Under the pieces are notes generated by a model that saw nothing but the letters and a program-made list of their open reading frames with translations, did not search any database and was not told the origin of the DNA. 35,227 bases of DNA from a virus. Shown here one piece after another: positions 31,892-35,227 of the stretch (positions are counted from its first letter, which is position 1; each line of letters starts with the position of its first letter). The translations under genes and the position numbers were made by a program. The DNA lies in IMG/VR virus record IMGVR_UViG_3300024517_000057, positions 1 through 35,227 of that record; one strand, given 5' to 3'.

Positions 31892-32173
31892 ATGATAACA
31901 AGAAATGAATATTTAAAAGCTCTGGACATTGTGGAGGCATACCATAAACAACTAACTATAAATAAAATTCAGAGATTGAGAGAAAAATTGCCAGATGATA
32001 TGCAGAGAGGCGATTATGTCGAATATATTGGAGGATCAACCAGTAAATATTTGACGATAGGTAAAAAATATCGATTAAGATCTGCTCCCAGACGAGTTAT
32101 TATCAGCATATTAAACGACAAACCAAGTGCGATGCTGGTTGCACAAAAATTTTTTAAAGAATGCGAATATTAA
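31892..32173 (+). CDS. Hypothetical early protein
   Basis: A 93-residue basic protein: N-terminal helix (residues 1-36), then a small beta barrel-like region (GDYVEYIGGSTSKYLTIGKK) that resembles KOW or SH3 folds. It starts directly after CACAGAAA. No family is assigned. Confidence 0.65.
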   Translation: MITRNEYLKALDIVEAYHKQLTINKIQRLREKLPDDMQRGDYVEYIGGSTSKYLTIGKKYRLRSAPRRVIISILNDKPSAMLVAQKFFKECEY

Positions 32174-32185
32174 TCAACACAGAAA

Positions 32186-32605
32186 ATGAACATTCACACA
32201 ATCGAAAAACGGCTGATCCTACATTCAGAAATGACAGGGCAAACGCTGGTAGCAAAAAACATTTATTTGTTTGATCGCTGGGAGTCTGATGTATTAACTG
32301 TCAGCTACGATGACAGGACAACGGAAATCGAAATTAAAAGGAGTCGGAGCGACTTTCTGGCTGACTTTAAAAAGGAGGAAAAACACTATCAGACCTCAAA
32401 CGGTTACGGAGCAAACTATTTTTATTTTGCCTGTCCAGATAAATTGATTACTCTGGAGGAAATACCAGAATACGCTGGACTGATTTACGTCAATCCTAAA
32501 GGAGCTTGGATAAAAAAGAAAGCTCCACAGCTCCACAACGATTTGATGTCCTTTAAACAGCTTAAAAAGGTCGCAGAGCGCATTTATATAACTAAGCTCC
32601 GATAA
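32186..32605 (+). CDS. MmcB-like PD-(D/E)XK nuclease domain protein
   Basis: A 139-residue protein resembling the MmcB family of DNA-repair-associated restriction-endonuclease-like proteins. The core is SDVLTVSYDD (34-43) followed by EIEIKRSRSDFLADFKKEEK (47-66), with Asp35, Glu49 and Lys51 fitting a PD-(D/E)XK site. The strand NYFYFACPDKLI and then EYAGLIYV are typical of the group. It starts after CACAGAAA. It probably processes branched or damaged DNA together with the neighbouring recombination proteins. Confidence 0.7.
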   Translation: MNIHTIEKRLILHSEMTGQTLVAKNIYLFDRWESDVLTVSYDDRTTEIEIKRSRSDFLADFKKEEKHYQTSNGYGANYFYFACPDKLITLEEIPEYAGLIYVNPKGAWIKKKAPQLHNDLMSFKQLKKVAERIYITKLR

Positions 32606-32606
32606 T

Positions 32607-33011
32607 ATGAAAAACGAATATATCGGAGTTTTTAAAAAAGATGCCAGAGCCAACATAATCTGGAAAGACAGACACGATTTTGAAAAGCTGTTAAAAGATC
32701 TGCCAGAGGGCAGCTATTATTTTTCGATTTCAAAATACACAGGGAAGCGAACCATTGAACAGAATCGATTGTACTGGAAAATTCTGGCGATTGTATCGGA
32801 TTACACAGGCTACGAGAAAGACGAGCTGCACGAGATCTTTAAATACAAGTTTCTCAAACGAAGCAAACAAGACGAAAATACTGGAGAGATATTCGAATAC
32901 ATAAAGACCACAACGAAATTAAAAGTTCCAGAGTTTTCGGATTACATAGATAAAGTAAAGCGATATTGCACAATAAATCTGGGTTGTAAATTGCCCGAAA
33001 ATTTAACATAA
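32607..33011 (+). CDS. ninB: NinB-like recombination protein
   Basis: A 134-residue protein with the NinB layout (lambda Orf family, a recombination mediator that binds single-stranded DNA and SSB). The key block is KRTIEQNRLYWKILAIVSDY (47-66), then ELHEIFKYKFL (73-83). Size agrees with the family. It starts two bases after the MmcB-like gene, so both are probably made together. Confidence 0.75.
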   Translation: MKNEYIGVFKKDARANIIWKDRHDFEKLLKDLPEGSYYFSISKYTGKRTIEQNRLYWKILAIVSDYTGYEKDELHEIFKYKFLKRSKQDENTGEIFEYIKTTTKLKVPEFSDYIDKVKRYCTINLGCKLPENLT

Positions 33012-33196
33012 TGAGCAGACGAAAATACATATTAAAAAGACCAAAAAATAAAGAGCTGGAGGCAAAAGAAATAGAAGAAACTCTGTCCAGAATGAGAGGC
33101 TACGGATTAAAATTAACAAAATCCAGAGAGGTCGAAAGATATGGGAAAAACTATTTTAAAATGATTTTTGAAATACCAAATACCGATGACGAATGA
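33011..33196 (+). CDS. Small basic hypothetical protein
   Basis: A 61-residue protein rich in Lys/Arg at the N terminus (SRRKYILKRPKNK) with an acidic end. Its first base is the last base of the NinB-like stop, and its end overlaps the methyltransferase start by four bases. It is probably a nucleic-acid-binding accessory. No family is recognised. Confidence 0.55.
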   Translation: MSRRKYILKRPKNKELEAKEIEETLSRMRGYGLKLTKSREVERYGKNYFKMIFEIPNTDDE

Positions 33197-33858
33197 ACGT
33201 GTTGGAACTATTTGCTGGAAGTAGGTCGATCGGAAAAGTCTGCGACAAAATGGATGGTGTCAATGTTTTTAGTGTTGACATAGAGCCATTCGAAAAAATC
33301 AACTTGCAAGTTGATATTGAACAAATAAAAATAACAGACATTCCATTCAAACCAGCTGTTATCTGGGCATCAATTCCCTGTACAACGTACTCAATCGCAG
33401 CGATTTCGCACCATCGAGATATGGGAAAGCCAAAAACAGATTTTGCAGAAAAATCAGATCGATTGTGTTTGAAAGTTCTGGAGCTAATAAAATATTTTGA
33501 CTGTATTTATTACATTGAAAATCCACGAGGTTATTTACATAAAATGGATTTTATGAAATCACTACCAAGAGCAACAATTTGGTATTGTCAATATGGCGAT
33601 TTTAGAGCAAAACCGACAATGATTTTCAGTAATAACGTTTATAATCCAATGTTTAATCCAGACGGTTGGAAACCTAGACCAGAGTGCCACAATGGAAACA
33701 ATAATTGTCATCACGAGGCAGCTCCGAGAGGATCTAAGACAGGAACACAGGGATTAAAGGGAAATTACGAACGATCAAAAATACCGGAGTTATTATGTCG
33801 AGAAATAATCGAAAGCACAGCAAACAAATTAAAATTGAGCCAGACGATATTGCTATAA
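33193..33858 (+). CDS. Cytosine-C5 methyltransferase-like protein, short form
   Basis: A 221-residue protein with C5-methyltransferase motifs: motif I LELFAGSRSIGKV (4-16), acidic motif II SVDIEP (27-32), motif IV ASIPCTTYS with Cys63 after Pro62 (59-67), and motif VI YIENPRGYL (107-115). The C-terminal half is only about 100 residues and lacks an obvious target-recognition domain, so it is shorter than Dcm-like enzymes. It may methylate phage DNA broadly, protect it from host restriction, or act on another substrate. It overlaps its neighbours on both sides. Confidence 0.75.
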   Translation: MNVLELFAGSRSIGKVCDKMDGVNVFSVDIEPFEKINLQVDIEQIKITDIPFKPAVIWASIPCTTYSIAAISHHRDMGKPKTDFAEKSDRLCLKVLELIKYFDCIYYIENPRGYLHKMDFMKSLPRATIWYCQYGDFRAKPTMIFSNNVYNPMFNPDGWKPRPECHNGNNNCHHEAAPRGSKTGTQGLKGNYERSKIPELLCREIIESTANKLKLSQTILL

Positions 33859-33914
33859 TCTTTGTTTTTGTGATTTGTATAATTGCTTTTTTGGTTGAGG
33901 CAAACCAGATTTAA
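33795..33914 (+). CDS. 39-residue membrane protein overlapping the methyltransferase gene
   Basis: It starts inside the methyltransferase gene (64-base overlap). A basic N terminus (SRNNRKHSKQ) is followed by a hydrophobic segment (IAIIFVFVICIIAFLV, 19-34). The positive-inside arrangement and the placement before the next promoter support a real protein. Function unknown. Confidence 0.5.
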   Translation: MSRNNRKHSKQIKIEPDDIAIIFVFVICIIAFLVEANQI

Positions 33915-33923
33915 AAGAAAATA

Positions 33924-33954
33924 TTTGGATTTACCGAAATATTGTCTATATTTG
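33924..33954 (+). promoter_or_regulatory. Early-type promoter 5
   Basis: TTTG (33924-33927), a 19-base spacer starting GATTTACCGAAATA, and TATATTTG (33947-33954). It is the cleanest member of the family and should drive the operon that crosses the window end into the Bet and initiator genes. Confidence 0.75.
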
Positions 33955-33984
33955 TATCAACAAACACAGAAAAACACAGAAAAT

Positions 33985-34140
33985 ATGGCTACTATTGAAA
34001 ATACCATCGGAAAAATCGCAATCTGGGGATGCGATATTATAGAAATTTGCAGCATAACAGTAGATGATTGCATTATGATTAAAATACTCCATAATAATAA
34101 AATGGCAAAAGTTAATATAAATCAAATACAATTCATCTAA
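33985..34140 (+). CDS. Small hypothetical early protein
   Basis: A 51-residue, Ile-rich beta-type protein (IAIWGCDIIEICSITVDDC). The ATG at 33985 follows two CACAGAAA words in the leader; longer in-frame readings would start inside the promoter. Three cysteines are present but no clear metal site. First gene of the circle-crossing operon. Confidence 0.6.
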   Translation: MATIENTIGKIAIWGCDIIEICSITVDDCIMIKILHNNKMAKVNINQIQFI

Positions 34141-34155
34141 TTAATATCACAGAAA

Positions 34156-34350
34156 ATGGCAATACTTATACCGCAATCGGATAATGCAAAAGTTAAAATT
34201 ATCAAACATTTGCAATGTCAAAATTTAACTGATAATCAAGTCGATGAAATAATGATAATGATCAACGAAATGTCATTAGCATTAATTTGCGATCAGCAAA
34301 ACGCAATAGCAAAAACAATTTCATCAATTAAAAACGATTTAAAATTATGA
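34156..34350 (+). CDS. Small hypothetical early protein
   Basis: A 64-residue, mainly helical protein (DNQVDEIMIMINEMSLALI). It starts directly after CACAGAAA and overlaps the next gene by four bases (ATGA). No family is recognised. Confidence 0.6.
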   Translation: MAILIPQSDNAKVKIIKHLQCQNLTDNQVDEIMIMINEMSLALICDQQNAIAKTISSIKNDLKL

Positions 34351-34547
34351 AACACATACTTATAGTAACTTGGAAAAAACAGCATATTCGGGAGGCTTAC
34401 GCAACGCTTACAGCGGTTTGCGATAATCCGAATATGCCAAAGATGGACACGATCAATACTTATTTGTCCAGAAAGAAAATCCCGTATGAAAATGACGAGG
34501 TAATTATTGAAAAATTCAGAATAAAACGTAAAACATATAAACGATAG
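34347..34547 (+). CDS. Small basic early protein, intact copy
   Basis: A 66-residue protein (MKHILIVTWKKQHIREAYAT, then a basic C terminus with FRIKRKTYKR). The last 38 codons are the same as those at 1-114. In this copy it is followed by two extra small genes before the recombinase gene, which are absent at the left edge. No family is recognised. Confidence 0.65.
   Translation: MKHILIVTWKKQHIREAYATLTAVCDNPNMPKMDTINTYLSRKKIPYENDEVIIEKFRIKRKTYKR
34434..34546 (+). repeat. Terminal direct repeat, right copy
   Basis: It matches bases 1-113 with one substitution, which is silent (AGA or CGA for Arg). The match stops at the 34547 stop codon, where the extra genes begin. Confidence 0.9.
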
Positions 34548-34549
34548 CG

Positions 34550-34789
34550 ATGACAACTGCAAAAACTTTAAAACAAGTAAACCAAGCTATTAAAAAAGAA
34601 ATTGGAAACTTTGAATTACGCAAAGGAAATGGATATTTCTACGTAATCAGCGAAGATCCAAATATCGGACTAAAACTAGCCTCTTTATTTAGTACCTCAA
34701 TATTCGTATGCCATCTAAAACATCAATCAATTTACGAATGGATGCAGGATGTAAAACGAATCACAAACAATATAAACGATAAATTATGA
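34550..34789 (+). CDS. Variable-junction gene 1
   Basis: A 79-residue protein (LKQVNQAIKKEIGNFELRKG at 7-26, then YFYVISEDPNIGLKLASLF, then a basic helix). It is present in the right-hand allele only. It begins two bases after the previous stop and overlaps the next ORF by four bases. The fold looks alpha/beta. No family is recognised. Confidence 0.6.
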   Translation: MTTAKTLKQVNQAIKKEIGNFELRKGNGYFYVISEDPNIGLKLASLFSTSIFVCHLKHQSIYEWMQDVKRITNNINDKL

Positions 34790-35040
34790 GATTATCTGAA
34801 CAAATAATATCTGAACAAAACGCTTTAAATCCCATAATTCCGACTCCAGAAATGAGGGAAATCGGACAAGAAAATTTGGAAAAAATAGTTTATCAAAAGC
34901 AGCTATCAAAAGCAAAAAAAGTAATAAACAAAGCAATTAATTTAGCTCCAAAATATGGATGCACGAAACAGGATTTATTTAATATGAATTGCATTGTAAA
35001 ATTGATTGAAAAATATCCAGAATTAACAACTTTAAAATAA
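34786..35040 (+). CDS. Variable-junction gene 2
   Basis: An 84-residue helical protein (EQIISEQNALNPIIPTPEM, then KQLSKAKKVINKAINLAPKY and a basic helix). Also absent from the left-edge allele. The sequence around its start (ATAAACGATAAATTATGAG) closely resembles bases 103-121, suggesting how the shorter allele arose. Function unknown. Confidence 0.6.
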   Translation: MRLSEQIISEQNALNPIIPTPEMREIGQENLEKIVYQKQLSKAKKVINKAINLAPKYGCTKQDLFNMNCIVKLIEKYPELTTLK

Positions 35041-35044
35041 AATT

Positions 35045-35227
35045 ATGAATAACACAGAAAATAAATTGCAGCTATATACGAAAGTTGCCGAGCTGACAGG
35101 CTACGAAAAAAATCAAGTCGCTGTTATCCAGCAGAATGTCGCAAAAGGAACAACAGCCTCTGAACTGGCTTATTTCCTCAACGTATGCCAGACGATGGAG
35201 CTAAATCCATTTAATAAGGAGGTCTGG
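35045..35227 (+). CDS. bet: Bet/RecT-family annealing protein, 5' part at the right edge
   Basis: The first 61 codons of the recombinase gene, cut by the window end. Protein differences from the copy at 118 are limited to residues 2 and 4 (Ser to Asn, Ala to Thr). Nucleotide differences cluster in the first 75 bases, after which it is identical to 191-300. It confirms that the window ends overlap. Confidence 0.9.
   Translation, partial: MNNTENKLQLYTKVAELTGYEKNQVAVIQQNVAKGTTASELAYFLNVCQTMELNPFNKEVW

Noticed and set aside
1-35227. tRNA genes, CRISPR arrays, insertion sequences, integrase attachment sites
   Set aside because: No cloverleaf-like sequence, regularly spaced repeats, transposase or integrase genes were noticed on either strand. 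The regular repeats at 2042-2101 are dyads fitting an origin, not an array.

Overview
The window looks like an essentially complete genome of a tailed, siphovirus-type phage of a Bacteroidota host, probably a flavobacterium. The host inference rests on TAnnTTTG-type promoter boxes, almost no Shine-Dalgarno sequences, A-rich start contexts and AT-rich DNA. Bases 1-300 recur at 34434-35227, interrupted by about 494 extra bases. The molecule is therefore circular or circularly permuted, about 34.4 kb in one allele and 34.9 kb in the other. No integrase, phage repressor, DNA polymerase, replicative helicase, tRNA or CRISPR array was found, which suggests a host-replisome-dependent and probably virulent phage.

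Layout. An early/replication operon starts at a promoter at 33924-33954, crosses the end of the window and runs to about 3613. It holds small genes, a Bet/RecT annealing protein, a winged-helix replication initiator with an iteron-type origin candidate inside its gene, and a possible loader. Packaging and head genes follow (3631-8847): small and large terminase, HK97-type portal, S78 prohead protease and major capsid protein. An island of about ten small early-type genes (8923-11411) then splits the head operon. Connector, fibre, lectin-like and tail-tube genes follow (11477-16290), and then one isolated early-type gene with a DUF3820-like motif (16426-17250). Next come the tape measure and tail-tip genes (17317-27860) and a lysis cassette (27863-29492) of holin-like proteins, an M15 peptidase endolysin and overlapping spanin candidates. 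A second early operon (29932-33914) carries a RecE/ExoVIII-like nuclease, an MmcB-like nuclease, a NinB-like protein and a cytosine-C5 methyltransferase-like protein.

How it works together. Two expression classes are visible. Early-type genes use a recurrent promoter (TTTG, 19-base spacer, TATATTTG) and a repeated start context CACAG-A(3-5)-ATG. Many structural genes have a TAnnTTTR box exactly four bases before the start codon, implying nearly leaderless mRNAs. GGAGGC/GCCTCC hairpins insulate the accessory islands. The RecE-like nuclease, Bet annealase, NinB-like protein and MmcB-like nuclease probably form a recombination system serving replication and mosaic exchange, of which the variable genome junction may be an example.
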